A DNA stretch of 64,000 bases from Halogeometricum pallidum JCM 14848 (GTDB lineage: Archaea > Halobacteriota > Halobacteria > Halobacteriales > Haloferacaceae). The DNA lies in assembly GCF_000337095.1 (NCBI RefSeq), contig NZ_AOIV01000044.1:57462-121461 (forward strand). The letters run 5' to 3'. Below the pieces are notes generated by a model. It saw only the letters and a program-made list of their open reading frames with translations. It was not told where the DNA came from and made no database searches. Below are positions 1 to 8,588 of the stretch, piece after piece. Both the position numbers and the translations under genes were made by a program. The first letter of the stretch is position 1. Each line of letters opens with the position of its first letter.

Positions 1-2
1 CG

Positions 3-302
3 GCGGGCGTCCGCGACGATGCGGAGCACGTCATGTTCCACGCCCTCGACGGCTACACGACGAACCTCCCTCTCGAAGACTGCGCGCGCGAGGAGGTCAT
101 GTTCGTCTACGACTACGACGGCGAACCCCTCCCCGCAGACCACGGCGGCCCCCTCCGCGTCGTCACCCCGCACAAGTACGCCTACAAGGGCGCCAAGTGG
201 GTCTCCGGCGTCGAGTTCCTCACCGAGGCCGAACGCGGCTACTGGGAGAAGCGGGGCTACTCGAACACGGCGAATCCGTGGAACGAAGAGCGGTACAGCT
301 AA
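3..302 (+). CDS. Sulfite-oxidase-like molybdopterin oxidoreductase, C-terminal fragment
   Basis: Open in frame from the window edge to a TAA at 300-302; the 5' part lies outside the window. The visible ~99 residues match the end of the sulfite oxidase/MsrP-type molybdopterin catalytic domain. They include a segment with GYTTNLPLE, a PLPADHGGPLRVVTP block (the substrate/cofactor pocket loop of this family) and a KYAYKGAKWVSGVEF strand before the usual GYWEKRGY end. Family members are oxidoreductases that carry a Mo-pterin cofactor bound through a cysteine, which would lie upstream here and cannot be checked. Localisation and substrate cannot be judged from this fragment. Confidence 0.8.
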   Translation, partial: AGVRDDAEHVMFHALDGYTTNLPLEDCAREEVMFVYDYDGEPLPADHGGPLRVVTPHKYAYKGAKWVSGVEFLTEAERGYWEKRGYSNTANPWNEERYS

Positions 303-371
303 CCGCGGCGAAAACAGCGCGCCGCGCCGGGATAGTCAGGTAAAAGACTGTGGCCTCCTCAGTTTCAGGAA

Positions 372-1718
372 ATGGCATCGCTGCGGACTGACGAGGCGGA
401 GACGCACCTCGTCAGCAGGTCGGTCCGCGTGTCGGCACCGTCGTTTCGCGCCGTCCTCGACGCCGCCGAGGCGCCGCGGACCGTCTGGTCGGCGCCGGAC
501 GAGGCGACGGTAGTCGGCGAGGGCGCCGCCGCGACGGTGACCGCCGACGGGCCCAATCGGTTCGACCGCGTGCGCGAGGCCGCGGAGGAACTGTTCTCCT
601 CGGGCGACGTGCACGCCGGCACCGAGGCGGCCCGCCCCCGCCTGTTCGGCGGGTTCGCGTTCCACGCCGACAGCGCCGGCGGGCCGCCGTGGGAGGAGTT
701 CCCCGGCGCCCGCTTCGTCTTCCCGCGCGTGCAGGTGACGTACACCGACGACGGCGCGTGGCTCACGGTCAACGCCGTCGGCCCGGACGCCGACGTCGGG
801 GCCGTCGAGAAACGCCTCGACCGCGAACGCGAGCGAATCGCGTCGCTCCCGGACGCCGGCCCCGTCGCCGGTCCGCCGGGCGTCGTCGGTAGGCGGCGAA
901 CCACGGCCAGAGACGACTGGAACGCGAGCGTCGAGGCCGCCGTCGACCGCATCCGCGCGGGCGACCTGGTGAAGGTGGTCCTCGCGCAGGCGCTCGAAGT
1001 CGACCTGGAGACGCCGCTGTCGGTTCCGGACGTGCTGGAGCGACTCGGCGACGCCTACCCCGAGTGCTACCGCTTTCTCGTCGAACCGAACCCGGGAGCG
1101 GACCGCCCGCAGGCGTCGTTCTTCGGCGCGACGCCGGAGCGACTCGTCAGCCTCCGCGGCCGGACCGTCGAGACGGACGCGCTGGCCGGCACGACCGGCC
1201 GCGGGGAGACGCCCGCCGAGGACGAGTGGCTGGCGCAGGAGCTGTTGAACGACGAGAAGAACGTCCACGAGCACGAACTCGTCGCCCAGACGGTCCGCGA
1301 GCAACTCGCCCCGTTCGCTTCGTCGGTGAACGCCCCCGACCGGCGGGTTAAACGCCTCGCGACCGTCCAGCACCTCTGGACGCCCGTGACGGCGACGCTG
1401 TCGACGAACGAGCACGTCCTCTCGCTCGTGGAGGCGCTGCACCCGACGCCCGCCGTCGGCGGCCTGCCGCCCGAGAAGGCGCTCGAAACCATCCGCGACA
1501 CCGAACCGTTCGACCGGGGGTGGTACGCCTCTCCGGTCGGCTGGATAGACGCCGCCGGCTACGGCACGTTCGCCGTCGCCCTGCGCTCGGCCGTCGCCCG
1601 CGGCGACGTGGCGACGCTGTTCGCCGGCGTCGGCGTCGTGGAGGACTCCGACCCCGACCGGGAGTGGGACGAAGTGCAACTGAAGTACCGCGCCCTCCTC
1701 GACGAACTGGAACGCTGA
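372..1718 (+). CDS. menF: Isochorismate synthase MenF
   Basis: Converts chorismate to isochorismate, the committed step of menaquinone synthesis. The 448-residue protein has the chorismate-binding (anthranilate synthase I/MenF/EntC) domain at about residues 180-445. Visible landmarks are KVVLAQALEV (K201 at the position of the general base that distinguishes isochorismate synthases), ATPERLVS (253-260), ALAGTTGRG (270-278), a metal-binding EHELV (300-304), LHPTPAVGG (356-364) and GWYASPVGW (383-391). An N-terminal ~170-residue region is typical of the family. It starts 69 nt after the upstream gene and lies 19 nt before menD in the same direction, so the two are probably co-transcribed. Anthranilate or aminodeoxychorismate synthases share the fold, but the menD neighbour and the lysine position support MenF. 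Confidence 0.93.
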   Translation: MASLRTDEAETHLVSRSVRVSAPSFRAVLDAAEAPRTVWSAPDEATVVGEGAAATVTADGPNRFDRVREAAEELFSSGDVHAGTEAARPRLFGGFAFHADSAGGPPWEEFPGARFVFPRVQVTYTDDGAWLTVNAVGPDADVGAVEKRLDRERERIASLPDAGPVAGPPGVVGRRRTTARDDWNASVEAAVDRIRAGDLVKVVLAQALEVDLETPLSVPDVLERLGDAYPECYRFLVEPNPGADRPQASFFGATPERLVSLRGRTVETDALAGTTGRGETPAEDEWLAQELLNDEKNVHEHELVAQTVREQLAPFASSVNAPDRRVKRLATVQHLWTPVTATLSTNEHVLSLVEALHPTPAVGGLPPEKALETIRDTEPFDRGWYASPVGWIDAAGYGTFAVALRSAVARGDVATLFAGVGVVEDSDPDREWDEVQLKYRALLDELER

Positions 1719-1737
1719 CTCTCGACTGTACACTATC

Positions 1738-3495
1738 ATGACCGCACCCAACCGAAACGTCCTCTGGGCGCACGCCTTGGTCGACGAACTCGCCGCCGCG
1801 GGCGTCGACGCCGTCTGCATCACGCCCGGGAGCCGTTCGACCCCCCTGACCGAAGCGTTCGACGACCACGACGACGTCCACGTCTTCTCGCACCTCGACG
1901 AGCGTTCCTCGGCGTTCTTCGCTCTCGGGCGCGCGCGCCGCACGGGCGACGTGACGCCGCTCGTCTGCACGTCCGGCACCGCCGCGGCGAACTTCCACCC
2001 CGCCGTCATCGAGGCGTCGCAGTCGCGGGTGCCGCTGCTCGTCCTCACGGCCGACCGCCCGCCGGAGATACGCGACTCCGGCGCGAACCAGACCATCGAT
2101 CAGGAGAAGCTGTACGGCGACGCCGTCCGCTGGTACAAGGACGTCGCCGAACCCGAGGCGACGCCCCGGAAACTCCGCTCGCTCCGGACGACGGCGGCCA
2201 GAGCGCTCGCGAAGGCGACGGGGACGCCCGCCGGACCGGTCCACCTCAACCTCCCGTTCAGAAAGCCGCTGGAACCCGTCGAGGTCGAGGGCGACGTGCC
2301 CGGTGACCTGCCCGAACTCGCCGAATCCGGGCGCGACGAGGCGTTCGTAACGACGACCGAGGGCGTCCCCGAACTCGACGACGACACGCTCCGCGACGTC
2401 GCGGACCGCCTCTCGGAACCCCGCGGCCTCGTCGTCGCCGGCCCCGCGGACGCGCCGGGCGTCGAACGCGAGGCGCTTGCGGCGTTCGCCCACGCCACCG
2501 GATTCCCGATACTTGCGGACCCGCTCTCGGGCGTCCGCTTCGGCGGGCACGTCCGCGTCGCGCCCGTCGTCGGCGGCTACGATGGCTTCCTCGACCCCTC
2601 GGTGACCGAGTCGTGGCCCGACCCGGACGTGGTGCTCCGCGTCGGCGCCTCGCCCACCTCGAAACCGCTCCGCAAGTACCTCGGCCGCGTCGACGCCGAG
2701 CAGTTGGTCGTCGACCCCGCCGCGGGGTGGCGCGAGGCGGAGTTCACCGCCACCGACCTCGTCGTCGCCGACCCCTCGCGCCTCATGGGTCGGCTCTCCC
2801 GACTGCTCGCCGGTCCCGGCTCCCCGGAGTGGCGGCGCCGCTGGGAGGACGCCGACGCGACGCACGAGTCCGTCGCCGCCGGCGCCGCGGAGTCGGAGGC
2901 GTTCGAGGGGCGCGTCCTCGCGGACGTCTTCGAACTCGCGCCGGACCCCGCCACGGTGTTCGTCTCGAACTCGATGCCCGTCCGCGACGCCGACCGCTTC
3001 GCCGCGCCGAGCACCAAGAGCCTCACCGTCCTCGGCAACCGCGGCGCCTCCGGCATCGACGGCATCGTCTCGACGGCGCTCGGCGCCGGGTCGGCGACGA
3101 CGGACGAGTTGACGCTCGTCACCGGCGACATCGCCTACTACCACGACATGAACGGCCTCCTGGCGATCGGGCGCTCCGACGTCGACGCGACCATCGTCCT
3201 CGTCAACAACGACGGCGGCGGCATCTTCCACATGCTGCCCATCGAGGCGTTCGACCCGCCGTTCACCTCGCAGTTCAAGACGCCGCACGGCCTCGATTTC
3301 GAACCGAGCGCCGACCTCTACGGCCTCTCGTTCGCCCGCGTCGACGCCGACGACCGGGAGGGCTTCCGCGAGGCGTACGAGACGGCGACGCGGAGCGACG
3401 GGTCGCACGTGATAGCGGTGACCGTCGACGCCGAGGAGAGCCACGGGGTCCGCGAAGAGATACGCCAGCGAGTCGTCGACGGACTGCGCGGATAG
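1738..3495 (+). CDS. menD: SEPHCHC synthase MenD (ThDP-dependent)
   Basis: Thiamine-diphosphate enzyme that joins 2-oxoglutarate-derived succinic semialdehyde to isochorismate in menaquinone synthesis. At 585 residues it has the usual length. The N-terminal pyrimidine-binding domain carries TPGSRSTPL (29-37) and the activating glutamate of HLDERSSAFFALG (E55). The C-terminal pyrophosphate domain carries GDIAYYHDMNG starting at residue 463 and the NN pair at 490-491 that together bind Mg-ThDP. ATG start 19 nt after menF stops; the pair looks like one operon. No internal stop or frameshift is seen. Confidence 0.96.
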   Translation: MTAPNRNVLWAHALVDELAAAGVDAVCITPGSRSTPLTEAFDDHDDVHVFSHLDERSSAFFALGRARRTGDVTPLVCTSGTAAANFHPAVIEASQSRVPLLVLTADRPPEIRDSGANQTIDQEKLYGDAVRWYKDVAEPEATPRKLRSLRTTAARALAKATGTPAGPVHLNLPFRKPLEPVEVEGDVPGDLPELAESGRDEAFVTTTEGVPELDDDTLRDVADRLSEPRGLVVAGPADAPGVEREALAAFAHATGFPILADPLSGVRFGGHVRVAPVVGGYDGFLDPSVTESWPDPDVVLRVGASPTSKPLRKYLGRVDAEQLVVDPAAGWREAEFTATDLVVADPSRLMGRLSRLLAGPGSPEWRRRWEDADATHESVAAGAAESEAFEGRVLADVFELAPDPATVFVSNSMPVRDADRFAAPSTKSLTVLGNRGASGIDGIVSTALGAGSATTDELTLVTGDIAYYHDMNGLLAIGRSDVDATIVLVNNDGGGIFHMLPIEAFDPPFTSQFKTPHGLDFEPSADLYGLSFARVDADDREGFREAYETATRSDGSHVIAVTVDAEESHGVREEIRQRVVDGLRG

Positions 3496-3599
3496 GGCGA
3501 GTGGACGACGGCGCCAACACCGGTGTCGACACCGGTCGGCGGATCGCTCGATTCCGAGACGACGGTGCGCTTTTGACCCCCCACGCCCACCTACGGGAT

Positions 3600-4070
3600 A
3601 TGTCACGAGGCGCCACCGACCCCGAGACGGAGGCGAGACAGGTCCGCGCCCGCGAGGAGAACGACGAACTCGGCCGGTGGCTGGAGAACCTGTTCGACGG
3701 CACCGCCGAGGCGACGGTGCTCGGACTCCCGGCCCTCGTCGGCGTCCTCTTCTCCGGGGGCCTTCTCACGCCCTCGGCGGCGCTGGGGGCGGCCGTCACC
3801 CTCTCGTTCGGCGTCGCCGCCTTCCGGAACGGGAGCCTCGCGTTCGGCCCCGGGTGGCCGCCGTTCTCGCTGTTCTACGCCGCCGTCCGCACCGTGTGGT
3901 ACAACCTCGCCTACGTCGCCGCCGTCTACGGCGTCATCGGCTCCGGCCTGTTCGAGTCGACGCCGTCCGGTCTCGCCCTCGCCATCGTCGCCGGCGGCGC
4001 CGTCGGCGCCGTCGCCGTCCTGACGTTCCCGTTCGTCGCGAACGGCGTCGAGTCGGCGCGTCGGCTCTGA
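3600..4070 (+). CDS. Small conserved membrane protein inside the men cluster
   Basis: A 156-residue protein not recognised as a named family. The first ~35 residues are charged and cytoplasmic-like. They are followed by four hydrophobic stretches at about residues 42-60, 60-75, 95-115 and 120-150, compatible with a four-helix membrane protein. The open frame extends far upstream, overlapping menD in another frame, but that part is arginine-rich shadow sequence. The ATG at 3600 is chosen because codon bias and an acidic N-terminus begin there. Same strand as menD and menB; a role linked to quinones or the membrane is only suggested by position. Confidence 0.75.
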   Translation: MSRGATDPETEARQVRAREENDELGRWLENLFDGTAEATVLGLPALVGVLFSGGLLTPSAALGAAVTLSFGVAAFRNGSLAFGPGWPPFSLFYAAVRTVWYNLAYVAAVYGVIGSGLFESTPSGLALAIVAGGAVGAVAVLTFPFVANGVESARRL

Positions 4071-4199
4071 GTCTCACGACGCCGCGAGCGACCGCAGTGC
4101 GCGAGCGGACCGAGAAGCGACCGACGGGAGCGATGAGGCTTCTGGTCCAGCTTTTGCCGAGGGCAGCCTCCGGCAGTCCGTAGCGCGAAAGGTGGGAAT
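4071..4199 (-). repeat. Dispersed intergenic repeat, copy 1 (reverse orientation)
   Basis: Read on the minus strand, this spacer contains a hairpin-like GGAGGC...GCCCTC segment, then GCAAAAGCTGGACCAGAAG, then an imperfect run alternating CTCGCGCACTGCGGTCGCTCG. The same order (T-rich start, short GC stem-loop, GCAAAAAxCTxGACCAAAAAG core, then a CGCTCG-type inverted repeat) occurs at 5151-5255 and 40051-40175. It fills the gap between two same-strand genes and does not encode a protein. Terminator-like or mobile-repeat function is inferred, not shown. Confidence 0.6.
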
Positions 4200-4229
4200 C
4201 TTTTTGCGCGCACCGGCCCCCTCGTCGGT

Positions 4230-5147
4230 ATGGTCTCTGATATCTTCGACGCCGACCGCTGGGAACCGGTCGACGGCTCCTCGGAGTTCGACGACATCAC
4301 CTACCACGAAGCGGCGGACGTTCCCGCCGTCCGCATCGCCTTCGACCGACCGGAGAAGCGCAACGCGTTCCGCCCGGGCACCGTCGACGAACTGTACGCG
4401 GCCCTCGACCACGCCCGCAAGCGGGCCGATATCGGGTGCGTCCTCCTCACCGGCAACGGCCCCTCCGAGAAGGACGGCGGGTGGGCGTTCTGCGCCGGCG
4501 GCGACCAGTCGGTCCGCGGCGGGTCCGGCTACGAGTACCGCGACGACGACGAGGCCGACGAGGGCGAGGACGAACTCGTCCGCGAGGCGAAGGCCGGCCG
4601 CCTGCACGTCCTCGAAGTCCAGCGTCTCATCCGGTTCATGCCGAAACCCGTCGTCGCCGTCGTCCCCGGGTGGGCCGTCGGCGGCGGCCACTCCCTGCAC
4701 GTCGTCTGCGACCTGACGCTCGCCTCCGAGGAGCACGCGAAGTTCCTCCAGACGGACCCCGACGTGGCGTCCTTCGACGCCGGGTTCGGGTCGGCCTATC
4801 TCGCCAAGCAGGTCGGCCAGAAGAAGGCCCGCGAGGTGTTCTTCCGGGGGAAGACCTACTCCGCGGAGGAGGCCGTCGACATGGGCATGGCGAACGAGGC
4901 CATCCCGCACGACGACCTCGAAACCGTCGCCCTCGAGTGGGCCGAGGAGATGACGAACAAGTCGCCGATGGCGATGCGGATGCTGAAGTACGCCTTCAAC
5001 ATGACCGACGACGGCCTCGTGGGACAACAGGTGTTCGCGGGCGAGGCCACCCGGCTGGGCTACATGACCGAGGAGGCACAGGAGGGGCGGGACGCCTTCT
5101 TAGAGAAGCGCGACCCGGACTTCTCGGAGCATCCCTGGTTCTACTAA
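4230..5147 (+). CDS. menB: 1,4-dihydroxy-2-naphthoyl-CoA synthase MenB
   Basis: Crotonase-fold enzyme that closes the second ring in menaquinone synthesis, using o-succinylbenzoyl-CoA. The 305-residue length fits MenB rather than an ordinary enoyl-CoA hydratase (~260). MenB landmarks are FDRPEKRNAFRP (38-49), GGWAFCAGGDQSVRG (83-97, CoA oxyanion hole), GWAVGGGHSLHVVCDLTLAS in the middle, TDPDVASFDAGFGSAYLA (the aspartate-containing MenB loop) and a C-terminal EGRDAFLEKRDPDFSEHPW tail. It stands alone between two intergenic repeats but belongs functionally with menF, menD, menA and menC around it. A T-rich ATCTTTTTGC box about 30 nt upstream may be its promoter. Confidence 0.95.
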   Translation: MVSDIFDADRWEPVDGSSEFDDITYHEAADVPAVRIAFDRPEKRNAFRPGTVDELYAALDHARKRADIGCVLLTGNGPSEKDGGWAFCAGGDQSVRGGSGYEYRDDDEADEGEDELVREAKAGRLHVLEVQRLIRFMPKPVVAVVPGWAVGGGHSLHVVCDLTLASEEHAKFLQTDPDVASFDAGFGSAYLAKQVGQKKAREVFFRGKTYSAEEAVDMGMANEAIPHDDLETVALEWAEEMTNKSPMAMRMLKYAFNMTDDGLVGQQVFAGEATRLGYMTEEAQEGRDAFLEKRDPDFSEHPWFY

Positions 5148-5150
5148 CCG

Positions 5151-5255
5151 ACCTTTTTGCAGATTCGGGTGCGCCTGCGGCGCACCACTCATCGCAAAAA
5201 GCTCGACCAAAAAGATGCCGCGACTCGCTCACTGCGTTCGCTCGTCGTGGTGGGG
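5151..5255 (+). repeat. Dispersed intergenic repeat, copy 2
   Basis: Immediately downstream of menB. It contains CTTTTTGC (5153-5160), a perfect stem-loop GGTGCGCC-TGC-GGCGCACC (about 5168-5186), then GCAAAAAGCTCGACCAAAAAG (from 5194) and a CGACTCGCTCACTGCGTTCGCTCGTCG inverted repeat. CTTTTTGC and GCAAAAAG are themselves complementary, so the whole unit can fold with the GC stem at its tip. Related copies lie at 4071-4199 and 40051-40175. Confidence 0.65.
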
Positions 5256-5644
5256 TGTGCTCGCCCTACTGCACTGCCATCTCTGACCCGCAGGGCCATT
5301 CGTCGGCTGTAGTCTGTCGTCAACTCTACGCTGTCGCTCAACGGTCAAATTTCGAGACTCGACGCCGCAGAACCAGTCGCTCTCGGTCGTTACGTGGTGG
5401 AAGGGTGTGCCGTCGCGGAGAGTGAGGCCGCGAGACTCACCTGGCGAACCACACCTGGGGTAACGGGTCCCATGAATAAGTAGTTTTTGGAGACTATCCT
5501 CTCTCGGAGCAACCCCATTTAATAAAGAACGTTGTTCGGATTGACAGGGCGCGTCCCCCCGCTCTTCACCCCCACTCGCCCCGGGCCGCCCGCGTCCGTC
5601 GGGAAACCGAACTTTGACGCCCGCGCCGCCCTCAGTTGAGAGAA
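5256..5644. other. Gene-free spacer before menA
   Basis: No convincing reading frame. The stretch is less GC-rich than the genes around it and shows none of their codon bias. Near its end CATTTAATAAAG (about 5516-5527) resembles a TATA box, followed at once by the inverted repeat GAAC-GTT-GTTC (5527-5537). Together these could form a regulated promoter for menA, whose ATG lies about 110 nt further on. The rest shows no structure I can name. Confidence 0.5.
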
Positions 5645-6595
5645 ATGAGTACGCAGGACATCTCGCGGACGAAGGCGTGGGTGATGGCCGCGCGCCCGCA
5701 GACGCTGCCCGCCGCCGCGGCGCCCATCCTCGTCGGCGTCGGTCTGGCGTTCCACGACGGCGTGTTCGCGGCGCTCCCGGCGCTCGCCGCCTTCCTCGGG
5801 TCGGCGCTCATCCAGGTCGGGACGAACTTCGCCAACGACTACTACGACGCCGCGCAGGGGGCCGACACCGAGAACCGGGAGGGGTTCACCCGCGTCACCG
5901 CGGGCGGCCTCATCGAACCCGCGGAGGTCAAGCGCGCGATGTATCTCACGTTCGCCGCCGCCGTCGCCCTCGGCACCTACCTCGTCTACGTCGGCGGCGT
6001 CCCCATCCTCGTCGTCGGCCTCGTCTCCGTCGCCTCCGGCATCGCCTACACCGGCGGGCCGTACCCCCTCGGCTACCACGGCCTCGGCGACGCGTTCGTC
6101 TTTCTGTTCTTCGGCGTCGTGGCCGTCACCGGCACGTACTACGTGCAGGCGGCCGCCGCCCTCGCGAACCCGCTGACCGTCGGCCTCCCGGCGAACACGG
6201 TCACCCTCGAGGCGTTCGTCGCCTCCCTCGCCGTCGCCGGCGTCTGCACGAACATCCTCGTCGTGAACAACGTCCGCGACAAAGAGGAGGACGCCACGAC
6301 CGGAAAGCGGACGCTCGCCGTCCGCTTCGGCTACGGCTTCTCCCGCGCGGAGTACGCCGCCATGCTCGTCCTCGCGTACGCCGTCCCGCTCTGGTTCCTC
6401 GTGCGGGAGGGGTTCGGCGTCGCCGTCCTCCTCCCCCTGCTCACGCTCCCGTACGCGCTCTCGGTCGCGCGGACGGTGTTCACCGAGACGTCGGGCGCGG
6501 CGCTGAACCCGGCGCTCGAACGGACGGGGAAACTGCTGTTCGCGCACTCGCTGCTGTTCGGAATCGGCCTCTCGTTCGCGGAGTTCCCGCTCTGA
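5645..6595 (+). CDS. menA: 1,4-dihydroxy-2-naphthoate polyprenyltransferase MenA
   Basis: Integral membrane UbiA-superfamily enzyme that attaches the polyprenyl chain to dihydroxynaphthoate. The 316 residues include about eight or nine hydrophobic helices. The two Asp-rich prenyl-diphosphate motifs are NDYYDAAQGAD (64-74) and NNVRDKEEDATTGKRTLAV (about 208-226). ATG at 5645 is preferred to an upstream TTG at 5636 because it opens the family's usual N-terminus (…KAWVMAARPQTLPAA). The stop overlaps the menC start (TGATG), indicating translational coupling. Confidence 0.95.
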   Translation: MSTQDISRTKAWVMAARPQTLPAAAAPILVGVGLAFHDGVFAALPALAAFLGSALIQVGTNFANDYYDAAQGADTENREGFTRVTAGGLIEPAEVKRAMYLTFAAAVALGTYLVYVGGVPILVVGLVSVASGIAYTGGPYPLGYHGLGDAFVFLFFGVVAVTGTYYVQAAAALANPLTVGLPANTVTLEAFVASLAVAGVCTNILVVNNVRDKEEDATTGKRTLAVRFGYGFSRAEYAAMLVLAYAVPLWFLVREGFGVAVLLPLLTLPYALSVARTVFTETSGAALNPALERTGKLLFAHSLLFGIGLSFAEFPL

Positions 6596-7647
6596 TGCGC
6601 CTCGAACAGTTCTCTCTTCGACTGACCGACCCGCTGGAGACCGCCAACGGCCCCATCGAGGCGCGCGAGGGGTTCCTCGTCCGCGTCAACGCCGAGAAGG
6701 ACGATACCGACGACGACCGTGACGACCGCGACCGACCCGCGGCGGGACTGGGTGAAGCGACGCCGCTGCCGGGGTGGACCGAATCGATCGACGACTGCCG
6801 GGCCGCGCTCGACGGCGGGACTCCGGACGCGACGACGCCCGCCGCGAGGCACGGCGTCTCGCTCGCTCGCGCGGACGCCGACGCTCGCGCGGCGGACGAG
6901 CGACTCTGCGACCGCCTCGCGGCCGAGGGGCCGTTCGACTCCGACTCGGCGGCGGCCGACGCCGTCCCCGTGAACGCCACCGTCGGCGACGGGACGCCCG
7001 CGGAGACGGCGACGGCGACGCGCGACGCCGTCGAGGAGGGGTTCGACGCGGTGAAGATCAAGGTCGGCGCGCGGGACGCCGCCGAGGACGAGAGGCGCCT
7101 GCGCGCGGCCCGCGACGCCGCGCCGGACGCCGAACTCCGCGCGGACGCCAACGGCGCGTGGGACCGAGAGACGGCCGGAGCGATGCTCGATTCGGCCGCC
7201 GACCTCGGGTTCGCCTACGTCGAGCAACCGCTCCCCGCCGAGGACCTGTCGGGCCTCGCGTCCCTCCGCGGGCGCGGCGTCGGCGTCGGCGTCGACGAGT
7301 CGCTGGCGTCCCACTCGGCGCGCGAGGTGCTCGCGGCCGACGCTGCCGACGTGCTCGTTCTCAAACCGATGGCGCTGGGCGGCCCGGACCGGGCGCTGGC
7401 GTCGGCGCGGGCGGCCCGCGACGCCGGCGCGGACGCGGCGGTCACGACGACCCTCGACGGCGTCGTCGCCCGCCTCGGCGCCCTCCACGTCGCCGCCGCC
7501 GTCCCCGGCGTCCGGGCGTGCGGCCTCGCCACGGGGTCGCTGCTGGCGGAGGACCTCGCCCCCGACCCGGCGCCCGTCCGTGACGGCGCGATGGCGGTGC
7601 CGGACGGTCCGGGACTGGCGGGCGACTCGCTCGCCTCGCTGTACTGA
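6595..7647 (+). CDS. menC: o-Succinylbenzoate synthase MenC
   Basis: Enolase-superfamily dehydratase making o-succinylbenzoate in the menaquinone pathway. The 350-residue protein has an N-terminal capping domain and a C-terminal barrel. It carries the expected KIKVG (second Lys as catalytic base), metal-ligand ELRADANGAW, VEQPLP, VDES and VLKPMALGG motifs in order. Muconate-lactonising and N-acylamino-acid racemase enzymes share this fold. Overlap with menA by one base and the surrounding men genes decide for MenC. An acidic DDTDDDRDDRD loop near residues 38-48 is a halophilic insertion. Confidence 0.92.
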   Translation: MRLEQFSLRLTDPLETANGPIEAREGFLVRVNAEKDDTDDDRDDRDRPAAGLGEATPLPGWTESIDDCRAALDGGTPDATTPAARHGVSLARADADARAADERLCDRLAAEGPFDSDSAAADAVPVNATVGDGTPAETATATRDAVEEGFDAVKIKVGARDAAEDERRLRAARDAAPDAELRADANGAWDRETAGAMLDSAADLGFAYVEQPLPAEDLSGLASLRGRGVGVGVDESLASHSAREVLAADAADVLVLKPMALGGPDRALASARAARDAGADAAVTTTLDGVVARLGALHVAAAVPGVRACGLATGSLLAEDLAPDPAPVRDGAMAVPDGPGLAGDSLASLY

Positions 7648-7711
7648 CCGCTGGCTCCGAACCCGTGCGGTCGACCGTGAGCTTTTGTGCGCCGCGCGCG
7701 TCCACCGTCGC

Positions 7712-8527
7712 ATGGCGGAAGAAACTGACAACTCGGTGTCCGTGGTTCGGGAAGCGGGTGTGGTGACCGTGACGCTCGACAGGCCGGACGTGCGGAACGC
7801 GCTGACGGAGGACGTAACCGCCGGCCTCCGCGACGCGTTCGACTCGCTCGACGACGACACCCAGTGCGTCGTCCTCGAAGGCGCCGGCGGGGCGTTCTGC
7901 GCCGGCGGCGACATCAACGCGATGATGGAAGTGCGCGCGGGCGACCGGTCGATGGAGGAGACGGTCCGGCACATCATCGACGACACGGCCGGCGCGGTAA
8001 AATGCGTCCACGACTGCCAGTTCCCGACCGTCGCGAAGGTGGACGGACCGGCCATCGGCGCGGGCGGCGCACTCGCCCTCGCCTGCGACCTGCGCGTGTT
8101 CTCGCCGGAGGGACGAATCGGCTTCGGGTTCGAACAACTCGGTCTCGCCGTCGACTCGGGCGTCTCCTATCTCCTCCCCAGAGAGGTCGGAGCGGGCGTC
8201 GCCAAGGAACTCGTCTACACGGGGGAGGTGCTCGACGCCGAACGCGCCGCGGACCTCGGATTAGCGAACCGCGTGTTCGGTTCGGAGGACGAGGACGGGG
8301 AGGCGTTCGGGGACGCCTTCGACTCCTTCGTCGGCGAACTCGCCGCCGGACCGACGGCGGCCCTGCGGACCTCCAAACGCCTCCTCCGGCGCGGCTTCGA
8401 GGTATCGCTCGACACCGCTATCGAACACGAGGCGGCGGCGCAGGCGTCGCTGTTCGCCACCGACGACCACGAAGAGGGCGTCGACGCCTTCCTCGAACGC
8501 CGGGACCCCGAGTTCGACGAGCAGTAG
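7712..8527 (+). CDS. Enoyl-CoA hydratase/isomerase family protein
   Basis: Crotonase-fold protein of 271 residues, the standard length. It shows VTVTLDRPDVRNALT near residues 17-31, GGAFCAGGDINAM (the CoA oxyanion hole) and GPAIGAGGALALACDLRV. The C-terminal EGVDAFLERRDPEF is typical. The family hydrates or isomerises acyl-CoA thioesters, and substrate cannot be read from sequence. It lies 64 nt after menC, in the place where menE is found in many men clusters, but it has no AMP-ligase features. It may serve fatty-acid or amino-acid breakdown rather than menaquinone. Confidence 0.9.
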   Translation: MAEETDNSVSVVREAGVVTVTLDRPDVRNALTEDVTAGLRDAFDSLDDDTQCVVLEGAGGAFCAGGDINAMMEVRAGDRSMEETVRHIIDDTAGAVKCVHDCQFPTVAKVDGPAIGAGGALALACDLRVFSPEGRIGFGFEQLGLAVDSGVSYLLPREVGAGVAKELVYTGEVLDAERAADLGLANRVFGSEDEDGEAFGDAFDSFVGELAAGPTAALRTSKRLLRRGFEVSLDTAIEHEAAAQASLFATDDHEEGVDAFLERRDPEFDEQ

Positions 8528-8532
8528 ACAAA

Positions 8533-8572
8533 ATCAAATTTGATATTTTACGGGGGAGGCTTTTACCCCCCG
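8533..8572. promoter_or_regulatory. 12-bp palindrome plus GC hairpin before a micro membrane protein
   Basis: ATCAAATTTGAT (8533-8544) is a perfect 12-bp palindrome. It is followed by CGGGGG-AGGCTTTTA-CCCCCCG (8551-8572), a stem with a T-rich loop. The CTTTTAC in the loop sits about 26 nt before the ATG at 8589, the normal TATA-to-start distance for a leaderless haloarchaeal transcript, so the hairpin overlaps the presumed promoter. An operator role is inferred. A terminator for the upstream hydratase gene is the alternative. Confidence 0.5.
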
Positions 8573-8588
8573 ACGTGATGTATCCGGT

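Noticed and set aside
336..3606. Long minus-strand frames opposite menF and menD
   Set aside because: Arg/Gly/Val-rich shadows of the well-supported men genes; no motif.
5256..5644. A possible small gene in the spacer before menA
   Set aside because: No frame has the genome's codon bias or a plausible start and stop pair; only promoter-like elements are visible.
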